From assembly GCA_034440575.1 (NCBI GenBank), contig JAOTOL010001564.1, forward strand, positions 1,798,001 to 1,862,000: a stretch of DNA of 64,000 nucleotides. Direction: 5' to 3'. Below, one piece after another: positions 31,830-44,007 of this stretch. A program made the position numbers and the translations under genes. This DNA is from Imbricaverruca yamaguchii. Lineage: Eukaryota; Arthropoda; Thecostraca; Neoverrucidae. Position 1 is the first letter of the stretch, and each line of letters starts with the position of its first letter. The notes below the pieces were generated by a model. It was not told the origin of the DNA. It saw nothing but the letters and a program-made list of their open reading frames with translations, and did no database searches.

Positions 31830-33878
31830 ATGGCTTCTACATTATATATGGAACCATACCACCATCCTCCCCCATTCTCTCCATCCCAATCCAATGTTCA
31901 GAAGCTGATGGTTGTTGTATGCATCGACTCTGAACTGAAGAAATTGAATGTCACCAGTCCTGACTCCTGCGTGCTGAGAACGGTGGAATTTCTGTGGGCA
32001 GTGAGATGTATCCCGGCGGCTCAACTGAGCTGCGATTATACATTTCAGGCGAGTACGATGGAAACCTGCATGTACATATTCTCGAAATATGGGATATATT
32101 GGTGCTTCAGTTTCCCTTTCATACTGCGCAGAAGGAAGGTGTATTTTCCTTCGGTAAGTGAACAAAACTAAAGTTGAGTTACTAGAATTCATGCGCTTTC
32201 GGTCTCTAAATGTGCAAAAATTGACCAAATTTTCCATTTGCAAAAGCAGACGATTAATCTAAAAATGGCGGGGAACTTGAGATACTCAACGAAAAATATC
32301 ACCCATATTTATTCACTTTTCAATGGAAACCGTCATTCCGCAGCTTATTTTGGAGAAATTAAATGTACCTGATCATACTTGTTCAAGCATCCACCAGCTC
32401 CATAGCTATATCGGGCTATGCATTCTTATCTATTTTGGTAAACTTAAGAATCATTTGAAACAACGTCTTTGTACATAACATGAGATTTTGCCTGGATATT
32501 TTTCTCCCGAAAATCATCTTCTTTCAACTACATCCCAAATATTGACACGGCTACAGTCCACCCCACAGAAGTTGAGCAAACCACGAAGGAGAATTTGAGA
32601 AAAAATGAATCAATTTTGGCCAAATAAATCTTATGACTTTCCCAGCTCTGAAAATGAAAATGGTTCATGTGACAATATGTGAGGTATACCATATGCACAC
32701 ATGTATATTTGCTTGGAGGTTCATATTTATTGAAATAGGCTGTTGGATGTGATAAAAATCACCCAAGAACATTTTACGTTTGTGCACCCATTATTAAAGC
32801 CTGTCAAAAGTGATCGCATTTCAAGATTATCTTACGAAATCATCTTCCGCTTGTCTTACCAAACTCCTTGGCACTTGTTTAATTACTATAAAGAGGAGCA
32901 TGAACAAATTCATTAGCCCAAAACCCAACCATCATCTGATGAGACAAAGCCTGTCCTTGAAACTGAGTCCGGCTCACCATACTGTAGTACAAATTGCATA
33001 CGTAGGCGGATTACGAAAACTGATGTTGGGTTGCTCAGTAGTGCCAAGCACAATTAATTCGCGCCATTGCTTTCATATTTCTTCTAGAAAACTTCAAACT
33101 CCTTCAATTTGACATTAAGATGTTAAGTGACCTAACCTAAAGTTGTCAATACATTGCGATAAAAAGCAGCTTTCGTCCAAAGCAAGCCGCCTGCTGTCCA
33201 AAAGCATGACTGAAATGGCTTATTTGGACCGCTAGTGAATGCATAATGATTACGGAGGCGATTAGCCACCACCGAAAAGCCATGTCAAACATTCCACTGG
33301 TCCTGAACACATTTAGTTGAACTTTCGATCGCAGCATTTCTCTCCTCTCGTATCTAAGCATGTAGTTACCTAACTTTACGAAACAGCCGGGACATTTTGT
33401 GCAGAACCTCTCACGATATGGTACAAAAGTGAATTTCTCCGGTGATGTTGCGAAAGGGTACAGTGCACTCCAAGCAAACGTTTTTATTCCTATGGAGAAG
33501 GCCTGATACCCTTCCCATGTACCGAAACGAAAGCGCAATGGATGGCAATATCCGCCAGAGTCTTCACTCATTCATGCGTATTTCAGAACAGCTAGAGAGC
33601 TGTTTAATAAAATATTTAAATCTGAACTTGAATCATGACTATAATAGCAAATCGCGCATGTATCTTCCTGTCCAGGTATTGTTTGGCGATTTCCAGTCGA
33701 AAAGAGCATCATTTTGTGCAACAAAAAACAATACGTAATAAATGCGTTTCATCTCTATAATGGGCGACCACCATAAATGTCATCAACGACCATAAATTTC
33801 ATAATGGGCAGACAACCCATCGTCCTACACGAATTCAAATATGTTCTAGGCATTCGTTGCAATTACAAGACCCACGGC
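31830..33878. other. Upstream segment of unit B with internal deletion
   Basis: Matches unit C's upstream segment until about 32137, where GCGCAGAAGGAAGG jumps to TGTATTTTCCTTCGG. About 1 kb present at 38000-39020, including the signal-peptide-like exon, is missing. The rest matches 39020-39640 and 44008-45040, and keeps the uninterrupted TE3 target (ATGTG at 32747-32751). Confidence 0.65.
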
Positions 33879-33968
33879 ATGATAGAATTTCGTCCATGCT
33901 GCCTGTACATTCTGTTATTGCTCGCACTGTCGAGTGTATTTTTGAATGCCATTTTGTATGTGATTTAA
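33879..33968 (+). other. Hydrophobic leader ORF upstream of IR-B
   Basis: M-I-E-F-R-P-C-C-L-Y-I-L-L-L-L-A-L-S-S-V-F-L-N-A, then TAA at 33966-33968 and a second TAA three codons on. Same frame as IR-B. Within it, A-GTGTAT...GGTTCCAG-AC would be a 60-base GT-AG intron that joins L-S-N to M-S-D-F in frame. Confidence 0.5.
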
Positions 33969-33995
33969 ATGAAATAATCGATGATGGTTCCAGAC

Positions 33996-35762
33996 ATGAG
34001 CGACTTCAGTCATCACACACTGGCGGACTGTGTGGCTGAACTGGTCATTCGTCAGAACTGGACGGCAACCACCGTCGTCAACAACGCCACCGTCTCCAGT
34101 TTGCTCATCGCCTCGCTCCTGCTGGCCTTGTCCCGCCGAGGTGTTTTCACCTCAACTGCCGACCAATTAGTTGGCAACTCGGCCGACCGCGGCGCCACCA
34201 GCGTTGTCCTGCTGGCCTCCTATCTCGCTGACGTTCACAACGAGCACGGTCGGCCGATGCTGGTGCTGGCGCTGAACGGAGCTGAAGAGGAGCTGATGCG
34301 GCAACGCGTCCAGGAACTGATCGGCACGCTTGTGTACGATGTACCCAACGGTGCTGTGTACCGGATGGCGCGGTACGCAGACGTGGGTTCGCTGGTACGT
34401 CAGGTCGGGTACTGTGGAGCAGAGGGTGCTCAGCTGGATGAAGCATGGGACAGGCCGACTCCACTGGGCTGGCAAGACCTCAGAGTTACGAACAAATCCT
34501 TCAGGATGCTCACTGCAAGTGCATATGAATTAAAAGCACTTCCGAATACAGCGTTTGCTATTGGCAATGCGCTGTTAGACATGATGGGTTTTCTTAGTAC
34601 AAAAATGCACTTTGAAATGACAGATACGGAGCAGAGAGGCATAACCTTCACAAAGGCTCTTTCTTTTGTGAAAAGAGGAACCCTGGATTTCGTGATAGAT
34701 AACTTCTTCGAAACATTGGAGAGGAATGATAATTTCAACTTTCCACATTCACTGGGAGAAACCAAGAGTTTGTTGTACTTTCGTCGTCCATTTCCCACTA
34801 CTACCCCAAGATACACAGGTGGGGCCTTCGGCTCAAAATTCGGAGTGGCTCTAGTGCTCGGGATATCTGCGCTACTGACGCTGGCAGGTTTCGTCATGTT
34901 CAGAATGTTGCAGCATCAGGAGACTGGTCTTGTTGGCAGTTGTGTCCAGACGATAGGTCTCTTCTGTAACCAGGGGCTGGCGCTACAACCGCAGAGGCCA
35001 GGACACTACGTCACATCGGCTGTACTCTGCGTGGTGGCCATGCTCTGCTGCCAGTTCTACACGGCCGGCTTCCTCAGCAGGATCACCATGCAGCAAATCG
35101 AGCTGCCTTTTGCGCAGCCGGAAGATGTCCTTGACACACCTGGATGGAAGTGGGGCGTCATCAAAGGTTCGGCAAGCAGCAGCGTTCTTAGGAATTTGTC
35201 TGGCGACGGCATCAATTTCGCCGGCAGGACTGATCTCGCTGCTGATGATTATTTCAACCACACTGAACGAGCCGTTACCCGCATGGAGTCCGAAAACTTC
35301 GCTCTCATTAAGCCGGAACTCAGTATGTTGAAGACCTGCAAGAGAAGGAGTTGTCCCAACATTTGCTCCCACACCAAGACTCTATTTGTGCAGCGTTATT
35401 CAATGCCGTTTCGTCGAGGAGAGCCAGAAAATCCTGCGTGGAGTCTAGCCTTTCTCCGGATGAAGGAGACTGGAATATGGTCGAGACTGAAGCGCCAGCA
35501 GTTGCCCATGACAGATGACGTCAACATGAGGTGTGACTTCACACCTCAGCCTCGCAATGCTGTCCTGCCACTCCGTTTGGAGGAGTGTCTCCCTGCTTTC
35601 TACATACTGATGTATGGCGTTGCCGCCTCTGTTGGTCTGCTGTTGTTGGAACTACTGGCGTCTCATCTCACGTGGCGACTCCGGAGCACTGGTCTAAATA
35701 CTGTAGTCATCACAGGTCGAGAAGAGATGCTGGCAGTAGTTGCCGACAACGTCCTAGCTTAA
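33996..35762 (+). CDS. Divergent ionotropic receptor IR-B
   Basis: 588 residues, same architecture as IR-A: extracellular N-terminus, S1, helix 281-303, pore loop, gate helix ending Q-F-Y-T-A-G-F-L-S-R-I-T, S2, last helix 533-556. An ATG five codons upstream (MMVPD) is also possible. S1 and the first helix are almost identical to IR-C (one N/S change over more than 120 residues), whereas the S2 variable part and the tail T-G-R-E-E-M-L-A follow IR-A, so the gene is a mosaic. N-glycosylation-type N-W-T at 21 and N-A-T near 29. It has lost the distant upstream exon-like segment through the 32.1 kb deletion, so its promoter or signal exon, if that is what it was, is gone. Confidence 0.88.
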   Translation: MSDFSHHTLADCVAELVIRQNWTATTVVNNATVSSLLIASLLLALSRRGVFTSTADQLVGNSADRGATSVVLLASYLADVHNEHGRPMLVLALNGAEEELMRQRVQELIGTLVYDVPNGAVYRMARYADVGSLVRQVGYCGAEGAQLDEAWDRPTPLGWQDLRVTNKSFRMLTASAYELKALPNTAFAIGNALLDMMGFLSTKMHFEMTDTEQRGITFTKALSFVKRGTLDFVIDNFFETLERNDNFNFPHSLGETKSLLYFRRPFPTTTPRYTGGAFGSKFGVALVLGISALLTLAGFVMFRMLQHQETGLVGSCVQTIGLFCNQGLALQPQRPGHYVTSAVLCVVAMLCCQFYTAGFLSRITMQQIELPFAQPEDVLDTPGWKWGVIKGSASSSVLRNLSGDGINFAGRTDLAADDYFNHTERAVTRMESENFALIKPELSMLKTCKRRSCPNICSHTKTLFVQRYSMPFRRGEPENPAWSLAFLRMKETGIWSRLKRQQLPMTDDVNMRCDFTPQPRNAVLPLRLEECLPAFYILMYGVAASVGLLLLELLASHLTWRLRSTGLNTVVITGREEMLAVVADNVLA

Positions 35763-36479
35763 ACATAACTGCAGTTGAGCCCAGCTGAGTCCTTGATCAT
35801 GAATTCCTGCATACTGCAGAGAGATGAAGCCGTTAAGCAAGTGTACTGTATGCCTGTGATTTCATTATCGATCACATCTGTGTGCATATACTCTGACTGA
35901 TAACCACGATGGTTGGGGTTTGCCCATGTTGGCTTTAATCATGTTTGAATTTTTTGGTCACCACAATTCGGGTCTCCACTGTTGTGCCTAAAGTTCGGGT
36001 TGTTGTACCTCAGTGTACTAAGATGGTACTGTCAGTCAGGCAGGCAACGGACCCTTCTATGCGTTTGCATTTATACGGTAGTGCGGTGGTACTTTACTTC
36101 GCTGGTGGTGCTCTCCACGCCACATTCTGACCTGACCTGCCCCATCATGTGACTCGTTGGTGCTGGATTGGTGTTGGATTCCTAATCCAATAATATATGT
36201 CACAGTGTCGCGGCTCTGGATAATTCGTGGTTGTGACTCGCGCACTCCTCTCACTTTGCTTTTGCTTTACTCCTTTCACTCTGTACCATATTCGATACGG
36301 TGTGTTATCTACTCGTAAATATTTGATTACTTGTGAACAGATCATTTGGACTTCATAGCAGTGAATGCATTATCGGCATGTCTAATCTGATGGCCGTGAA
36401 TCATCTTCGAAAGTTCCTTCGCCAGGCTTCTTTTTATCTACCTTTATTGTTTCACTACCGAAGGCTTCGACGCATCCAG
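35763..36479. other. Conserved 3' flank of IR-B
   Basis: Uninterrupted flank: TGAGTCCTTGATCATGAATT, CTGTGATTTCATTATCGATC, TGTCGCGGCTCTGGATAATT. No TE inserted. Confidence 0.6.
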
Positions 36480-37170
36480 TGCATTAACGTGTATCCGACA
36501 CCTATAACGCCACGCCCTCCGTCACGCCAGGGACCTCCTACATGGCTCGGATACCGTCATCGGTCCATTGATCCTTCGCACCGGCTCTGGCCCTCTGACG
36601 GTCTGGAATCATATCCGACGACTATGGGGCCCTCTCGATGGACTCATCAGCCCTCGTTATCGGACCAGGGCATTTTCAGCCAGGCCAGAAGCCTCTCGTT
36701 CAAAAGTTAGGCCCCCTATTGTGGAAGGACAGGGGCTATATCTTCGGTTTCAACCACTCCGTCATCCTCAAGGTTCTTCAAGTTGGCTCGGGGCCCTATC
36801 GCACGATCCAGGGTCCTGTACGGTGGCCTGGATCCTTCATCGTCGGCTCAGGGGCACACTCCATCAGCTCAGCGATCCTACCTTGGCGTAGCTGGCCTCC
36901 ACTACCCGGGGCCCTTTACATTAGTCCGTGGTCCTTCAAACGACCCGTTGCTCTTTCGTGGGCCTATACGCTACGTATAATGGCCCGACCCGGGATTCTC
37001 ACCGTGTGCCCGTTGACACTTTCCGTTACCTTGGCGTGCTTGTCATTGACCGTGGACCCTCTTTGTTAGCCAGGGCACTTTTGTCTGTACAAAGCCCTTT
37101 ACATCGATCCAGAAATATTTTACGGCTACCCGGGCCCCTTACCGATCACGACAAGGCCCCCTGAAGCGCA
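36480..37170. repeat. Degenerate GGGCCC-rich block, unit B
   Basis: Near-identical to 30440-31130, more diverged from 54030-54700. Confidence 0.65.
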
Positions 37171-38154
37171 AACATTCTTGTGGGTTTCGGCATGATTTAA
37201 AACACATGTTGGACAGTCTGGGCCTTTCCGGACTGGAAGCCCAAAATTGGGTCATGATCCATTGCATCCCTCTGGATCCGCCACTGAGGAGGGTTCAGTT
37301 CCGTTAGCAACGTCAATGCGCCATGCCTTCTTTTCAGAATGCAAGGTTTTATTTTGCCTCGGTGGGAGCGTTGGATACCGTACTGTTATACGAGTTGTTT
37401 GTGTATGGTTTCATGGCGTTATGTCCGTACTTATACGTGTTGTGCCTACTAGAGAGTAAAAACGATTGTCTGTCGCCGACGAGAAAATCTGGCCTCAGTG
37501 AACGCTAGTCCTTCAACAAGACCAGGACAAGGCAAATCGAGCTCACCACAGGTGAAAAAGTAACCAAGCCAGGAATAGGGTGTCAAGACAAGCAGGGCAG
37601 CACCAGTCCACTTTTCACTTGTTCCTTGCACTGGCAATGATAAGATGCGCTTTTGGCTGATAGGATGCTACTCAATAGTTTACATCCCCGCATCAATGGC
37701 TTCTACATTATATATGGAACCATACCACTATCCTCCCACACTCTCTCCCTCCCAATCCAATGTTCAGAAGCTGATGGATGTTGTATGCATCGACTCTGAA
37801 CTGCAGTAATTGAAGTCACTAGTCCTGACTCCTGCGTACTGAGAACGGTGAAATTTCTGTGCGCGGTGATATGTGTCCCGGCGGCTCAACTGAGCTGACA
37901 TTATACATGCCAGGCGAGTACGATGGAAACCTGCACGTACATATTGTCGAAATATGGGATATATTGGTGCTTCAGTTTACATTTCATACTGCGCAGGAGG
38001 AAAGAACACATCCAATGTTTACCTGCACTCAGCATTTCTCATTGGCCTGTTTGCTTGGCTTTTAGAGCAGGAAGGCACACGAAGTGACTCGACTCCTTTG
38101 TTCCCTATAACGATTAATTGATCCAGCATATTCATGGAGACACCCTACGTAACC
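37171..38154. other. Shared spacer and upstream segment, unit C
   Basis: Includes the uninterrupted SINE-2 target (TACATCCCCGCAT at about 37681) and the GCATTTCTCATTGGCCTGTT block before the exon-like segment. No gene. Confidence 0.5.
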
Positions 38155-38243
38155 GCGAACGACTGCCAATTCGAGTACGCTTGTTGGTCAGTGTCTGTGC
38201 AGTGGCCGCACGGACCGGACAGCTTTATAGCAAGCAAGGGACG
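38155..38243 (+). other. Signal-peptide-like exon remnant, unit C
   Basis: Frame R-E-R-L-P-I-R-V-R-L-L-V-S-V-C-A-V-A-A-R-T-G-Q is well kept and ends before GTAAGG at 38244, but the ATG codon is CGC here. Confidence 0.45.
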
Positions 38244-39642
38244 GTAAGGCGGCTAGACGAACATATCATTGCCACATAAAGATAATATCCAAAGCGGCTT
38301 CCTTGCGAGCAACAGGAAACGATACGTGGTAGCACTAGTCCGCCTGACGTGGCTCTTCGTACATCCGTTGGTAATCTTTTGGTTCACATTTCTAGTCTGG
38401 TGAGATCAACTCACCTTACTATGACGTCATTTCTAGAAGTATGGTGCTGGACCGGATGAAGTAGCTTTTCCTTCTTGTGTTACCGTTGTTAATGAGCTCA
38501 GATAGGTGGCATAATATGGCTTTGCAAGCCACCCCCAGAACCGAACGGTTTCTGTAAGGATACTCAGGGTTCTTTTTTGTCCTATTGAAACATGACAGCA
38601 CTGTATACCATCATGCGGCCTTCTCTTTTAAGGAGTTCCTTCTTTTCTTTGTTTAAGCATCGCTGGCTTGAGAATAACTTTTGGAAATACAGAGTTGCAG
38701 CAGTAATAAACATCGCATCGGATTACCGCACTTTTGCAACTGTGTCACTGTGGAACATTTGAACCCAGCCATCTGGAAGTGTCACAAGCCCTAAACAAGG
38801 ACACTCGCAAAGCAATGACGAAATGCTGGTAGTCTCCCGATCAGAATCACTGAATATTCGTTGGGAGTTAGATTACAACACTATGCTTATATAGACGGAG
38901 AACCTTTTGCATGCCGATCGGAATCCTCAGCATTAATTACCTGGCGTGGCAATAAAATCAAGAACGCGCATCTGATTTATCTCTCAATTTGTTAGATTTG
39001 TTAGCCAACGTTTGGGAATATTGTTTGGTGTATTTTCCTTCGGTAAGTGAACAAAACTAAATTTGAGTTAATAAAATTAATGCGCTTTCGGTCTCTAAAT
39101 GTGCAAAATTTTACCAAATTTTCAATTTGCAAAAGCAGACTATGAATCTAAAATTGGCGGGAAACTTGAGATCCTCAACGCAAAATATCACCCATATGTA
39201 TTCACTTTTCAATGGCAACTATCATACCGCAGCTTATTTTGGTCGAAATGAAATGTACCTGATCATACTTGTTCAAGCATCCACCAGCTCCATAGCTATA
39301 TCGGGCTATGTATTTTTAATCTATTTTGGTAAACTTAAGAATCATTTGAAACAACGTCGTTGTACATAACATGAGATTTTGCGTGTATATTTTTCTTCCA
39401 AAAATTATCTTCTTTCGACTACATCCCTAATGTTGGCATGGCTACAGTCCACCCCAGGGAAGCTGACCAAACCACGAAGGAGAATTTTAGGAAAAATTAA
39501 TCAATTTTGGCCAAATAAAATTTATGAATTTCCCAGCTCTGAAAATGAAAATGGTTCATGTGACAATATGTGAGGTATACAATATACACACATGTATATT
39601 TGCTTGGAGGTTCATATTTACTGAAGTACGATGTTGGATGTG
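38244..39642. other. Intron-like spacer, unit C, up to TE3
   Basis: Same blocks as 11646-13409 and 55800-57650, then the AT-rich stretch shared with unit B. Ends at the ATGTG target of TE3. Confidence 0.5.
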
Positions 39643-40310
39643 GGGCATTCCACGTCAAATCGCACAAGAATTGGCAATTTTGAACCCGACCCCCTCCGAT
39701 TTTGATGAAAATTAATACACCTGTAGTGCCAAGTGAACGAACCTCACACGCCAACATTCAGCCCTGGGTGACCTCTGGGGTCAGATTTAGAGGTCATCCT
39801 ATGTCGCCTATTTTTACCGACTTCACAACAATCAAATGCATATATCTTAGATGTTAATTAACTTAGCGGAACGACATTGGTGTTAAAGTGCGCAGAAACC
39901 CTTGTCCATTCAGAAATATGGCAAAAGTTACACGTGACCTCTCCGTGACCCTTAACCTAACGAGGTCAAAGTATAAAAATGATTTTTTTATATATGTTTG
40001 CCTGCCACTAATTCGACTAAACGTAGGTGAATTAATGGCCGTGATATTATATAAGAACGTGCAAAAATGAAAGGCGAAGACTCTAAAACTTTTTGAGATA
40101 TCGGCCTTTGAGTAGGTATTGTCATAGGACCAAATCAAAACATGCCCCGAGGCTATTTACCATATCATCGATGATACCTCTGGTTTCCGTGGTCCGATTA
40201 TCGTCAAATTTGGTGGACGAATCATCGGTGGCAAGCTGAACTATTTTCCAGATTTTCAAGTTAACCTGACCTCACATGACCTGGCAGTGACCTCTCCATT
40301 ACAAGCCAAC
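39643..40310 (+). repeat. Left TIR of TE3
   Basis: Pairs inversely with 43400-44002. Shared blocks include TTGTCATAGGACCAAAT, CCCGAGGCTATTTACCATAT and AGAAATATGGCAAAAGTT. Confidence 0.85.
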
Positions 40311-41035
40311 AGGGAAACAAAACAAAAATTCCTGAACAAAAAACGCTGAATTTGGCTCGTACAGGCTATATTACCTAGTTTTAGGTTAGGCTACTCCAAA
40401 CGAGCCAAGTTTGATTTTGAACAAGTGTCCTCTGCAAGGTCACGTGAGGTCACTATGAGGTCATGTCACACTTTCGTCAATAACTTTATATAGAATCAAG
40501 ACAGAGAAATAATTTGAATGCCACCGAGATCCTCTGGTTAATCATGATGTATAATATGATCTAGCTAGGTCATCACTTGACCTCGGTTTAGGGTAGCCTG
40601 GAGGTCAACTGGGGTCAGGACCAAATGTTCAGCTAGCTAAGTCATGTGATACATCAATCAACGCGGCCTGACGAGGAAAATACGATTGTAACAAAATTAT
40701 ATTTCTATCTTTATTTTGGCAAAAGTTATTCGCAAAAAAATATGTTTCCTCGGTTTTTATAACCTGAATATATTGTTTCAGCTCGCGTGCGTTTCGTACT
40801 AACATTTTATCGGGAGGGCCAGTCGATTTTTCTGAGATGCAAATAGCCGCGACCATAAAACAAGTTGAACAGCAGTACAGTATATTCACGAAGAACTACC
40901 AACCTTTTTCGCCACACGTACCCACACGTCTCGCTGCCGGAAAACCATCTCACAACCACCATACCATTACGTGGAGACGGAGTAACACGATGGACATTCC
41001 TTGCTCCCGGTATTGTGCGAGCAGCTGCGAATCTG

Positions 41036-43106
41036 TCATTCAACGCTTTGGTTTCTTTGACCCACTCGGTTTTGGGAAAATACTCCTCGCAGGCCGGTGG
41101 CATGTTTTTTTTTAACAAACTGATAAAACTGGTCCGGGGTCTCAATCAGAGCTCCTTGCAGACTTGCCCTTTTAGCTAACCTTTTCAACGTCCCACCAAT
41201 GCCATCACACGGTCCCTTTCCGTGAGCGGTTGCGATGAAATGCCGCTCGGCGTCTATTCCAAAGTCGACGGAATGCTCTGCCAAATTTAGGAAATTCTTA
41301 CGATTTTTGTATTGCGAAGCAGCCCCATCTGAAAAATGAAATATCTTCTTGGGGCGCTGGCCTAATTCTGCCTCCAGGCGCTCAATGAGTTTTCCTTGAA
41401 ACAGGTGGACAGCCACAGTATCATGCGTCAGGCAGTCGGAAATGGCAGAGTAAGAAAAATGTTTGAGGTCCCCTGCGTTGTTTCGCCAATAAGCCACAAA
41501 CGGATGGATTGTCACCTGCAGTTTGTTCCAGTGATGGGACTGTAACTCATCCTGTGTAACCATTGCGTAGTTTTCGGAAAAATCTCCAATAACAATTACT
41601 TCTGCAGGAGCTAGTGTTTCCTTTAGGCCTTTCAGATAATTTCCTTGGGCACGGGCGACAAAATCATGCTTTACAAGTATTTCCAGCTGCTCGCAAAGTG
41701 ATCGCACAAAATCTTCAGAAGTTTGCATAACCACCTCTAAGGTGGACCTATCAGTATTAGTCCACTTTCGGTACTCAATGTTATCCATTTCTCGGTTATC
41801 ATACTCAGCCAAAATTTGTTCGCCGAATTCCGACACTTTTGGGCATTCTTCACATTTACGCTCCTTACAAAGGAACGATGGCGGGTTACACTGAACTTGA
41901 GCCAAACAATGATGATAGGATGCCAGCTGAACCCCATGCACAGTGATGTCGCTTACCTTGCCACCAGCCATCATTAACTTCACGTTCTCATGATGCACGC
42001 ATACGCACACACAATGGGTGCCGCTCGCATCTGCCAGTACACATTCCCCCCGACGTAGCTCCGAAAATTTGGAAAAACCTATTTGTTGTTGCGGGTACAG
42101 ATCCTTAAAACACCGATAGGCTTCTTTTAGGTTGCAGAGGATAAGGCGTTTCTGTACTCGCTCCTTTTTGCCTGTAATTTTGTTCTGGACAGAAACGAAG
42201 TCTTTAGTTTCAGGCATTGCACGACTCACGTCTTCGCTTCTGTAGGAGTCCTCACTAGTTCTGCAGTCTCACTTTTGAGCACTCTTCCAGGCCTCGGATT
42301 CGGAACCGAGAGGCACCCTGACGCTTCTTGCAAGCGTTTGGCGCACCTTTTTTGATGGTGCGACGCACCAAACTCTTCCATCAGCTTGCGAATTGTCCAT
42401 GAACTTGGCGCTACCGTCAATATTTGTATTTTTTTTCACTTGGTTTATCACTGGTTCTGAATTTCTGTCGCAGCTGCTCCATCATTTCTTCAAAACTTTT
42501 TGCTTTCTGTTTTTCGTCTTCGTCGGTGCAAGGGACGGACTCTGTATCGATACTTGAAACTCGTTTCTGGAAAGCCGCTGTGATTTTGGACATCTTCGTC
42601 CGTCTGTACGTCTTTGAAGTTCGTAGCCGTTTCCGCTTGATTGGGGTCTCGCCAAGTGCCTGTGCGGACTGGTCTATGGCATCTACTGTTTGGTCTACAT
42701 CTGTAGAATCGGTATTTGAAGGTGCTGCCTCTGCTTGGAGAGATCCGTTACTGTCATCGGCCGTCTGAAGCACTGATGTTCCCGGTTCCGCTGGTGGCTG
42801 CTGCGTCTCCCGCTGTTCGACTGGATCTGACGGTCTTCTCTTCGAAAGCGCCAGTCGGCAGGAAGTGCATAAGTATTTGCTCCGATCTAAGTTGAGATCC
42901 GGGTTTTGTTCGATCCATTTTGTAATCACCGGTCTACAGCCATGTTTTACAGTTTTACCCCTGTGTCGAAGTAAGGGATCACAGCATTTCATCCACCTTT
43001 CACTTCGCCGCTCGTATCCAGACGCCTTGTCCATTTCGACCTCCGACTTCCAGGGAATCCCAACAAACACTGAGCATGGCCGACTTTGCCACAGACCACC
43101 ACCCAC
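41036..43106 (-). pseudogene. TE3 transposase-like protein, broken in the middle
   Basis: The N-terminal part (43106-42417) has C-C-D-P-L-L-R-H and Y-L-C-T-S-C-R-L-A-L, a likely zinc-binding module, then an acidic/Ser linker and a basic coiled-coil-like end. From about 42417 to 42229 the protein continues only by switching frames (S-S-W-T-I-R-K-L-M-E-E-F, later A-M-P-E-T-K-D), so at least two frameshifts exist, or small introns. The C-terminal part (42229-41036, 397 codons) keeps G-D-F-S-E-N at 215-220, H-P-F-V-A-Y-W at 242-248, F-S-D-G-A-A-S-Q-Y-K-N at 299-309 and H-G-K-G-P-C-D-G-I-G-G-T at 336-347. The three Asp (216, 301, 342) are my candidates for the catalytic triad. Homologous to the TE4 gene. 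Role inferred from its position inside TIRs. Confidence 0.75.
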
Positions 43107-43399
43107 ACCTCCATTGTGTCGTTATCTTTCTAAAGGCTTATCTACTGTTGTCAATACACGCACCTCCACCTCCCCTCTCACGAGCGGCGCGTGTAATCTC
43201 TCCCTCGCCGCCCGTTCCTTATCACGCCGCGAACGCATGACGCCCCCCCCCCCCCTCCACCCCAACCGACGTTAGGGTGCAGCATTTTCATTTCTTGGTC
43301 ACCGGTCCAGTGTCGGCTTCACCTGCAAAAGTGCCACAAATAGTTAGTTGAAAATTACTGACGTGAATATTCACGTAAGTTGCAATATTGCATGTATTT

Positions 43400-44002
43400 A
43401 GGCAATACAAACTTCCCAAGGTCATGTTAGTTCATGTGAGGTCATGTCAACCTTAAAATCTGGAAAATAGTTCAGTTTGCCACCAATGACATGCGCACCA
43501 ATTTTGACGATAATCGGACGAAGGTGACCAGAGTTATCATCTATGATATGGTAAATAGCCTCGGGGCATGCATCCATTTGGTCCTATGACAATACTGAAA
43601 GGCTGATATCTCAAAGAGTTTTCAAGTCTCCGCCTTTTTTTTTTGCAGGTTCTTAGATAATATCACGACCATTAATATAGCACAGTTTCGTCGAATTAGG
43701 GGCAGGCAAACATATATAAAAATATATTTGTATACTTTGACCTGGTTAGGTCAAAGGTCACGGGGAGATCACGTGCAACTTTTGCCATATTTCTGAATGG
43801 CCCAGGGCTTCTGCGCACTTGGACACCAATTTCGACACCAATTTCATTCCGCTAGGATGACCTCTAGATCTGACTCCAGAGGTCACTCTGGGCTAAAAGC
43901 TGGCGTATGGGGTTCTTTCACTTGGTACTACAGGTGTGCCAATTTTCATGAAAACCGGAGGGAGTCGGGGAATTTCTTGTGCGATTTGACGTGGAATGAC
44001 CC
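43400..44002 (-). repeat. Right TIR of TE3
   Basis: Inverse of the left arm, roughly 80% identical by eye with several small indels. Contains a perfect AGGTCA-A-AGGTCA at 43748-43760. Confidence 0.85.
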
Positions 44003-44007
44003 ATGTG

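Larger units (their letters stand above)
39643..44002 (-). mobile_element. DNA transposon TE3, 600-bp TIRs
   Basis: The ends read G-G-G-(G/T)-CATTCCACGTCAAATC, then GCACAAGAA, on both sides. ATGT(G) flanks the element, and the same locus in unit B (32747-32751) is uninterrupted GGATGTGATAAAA, which proves the insertion. Terminal inverted repeats span roughly 39643-40310 and 43400-44002. It contains a minus-strand transposase-like gene with some breaks and many AGGTCA motifs. Superfamily not recognised. Confidence 0.9.
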
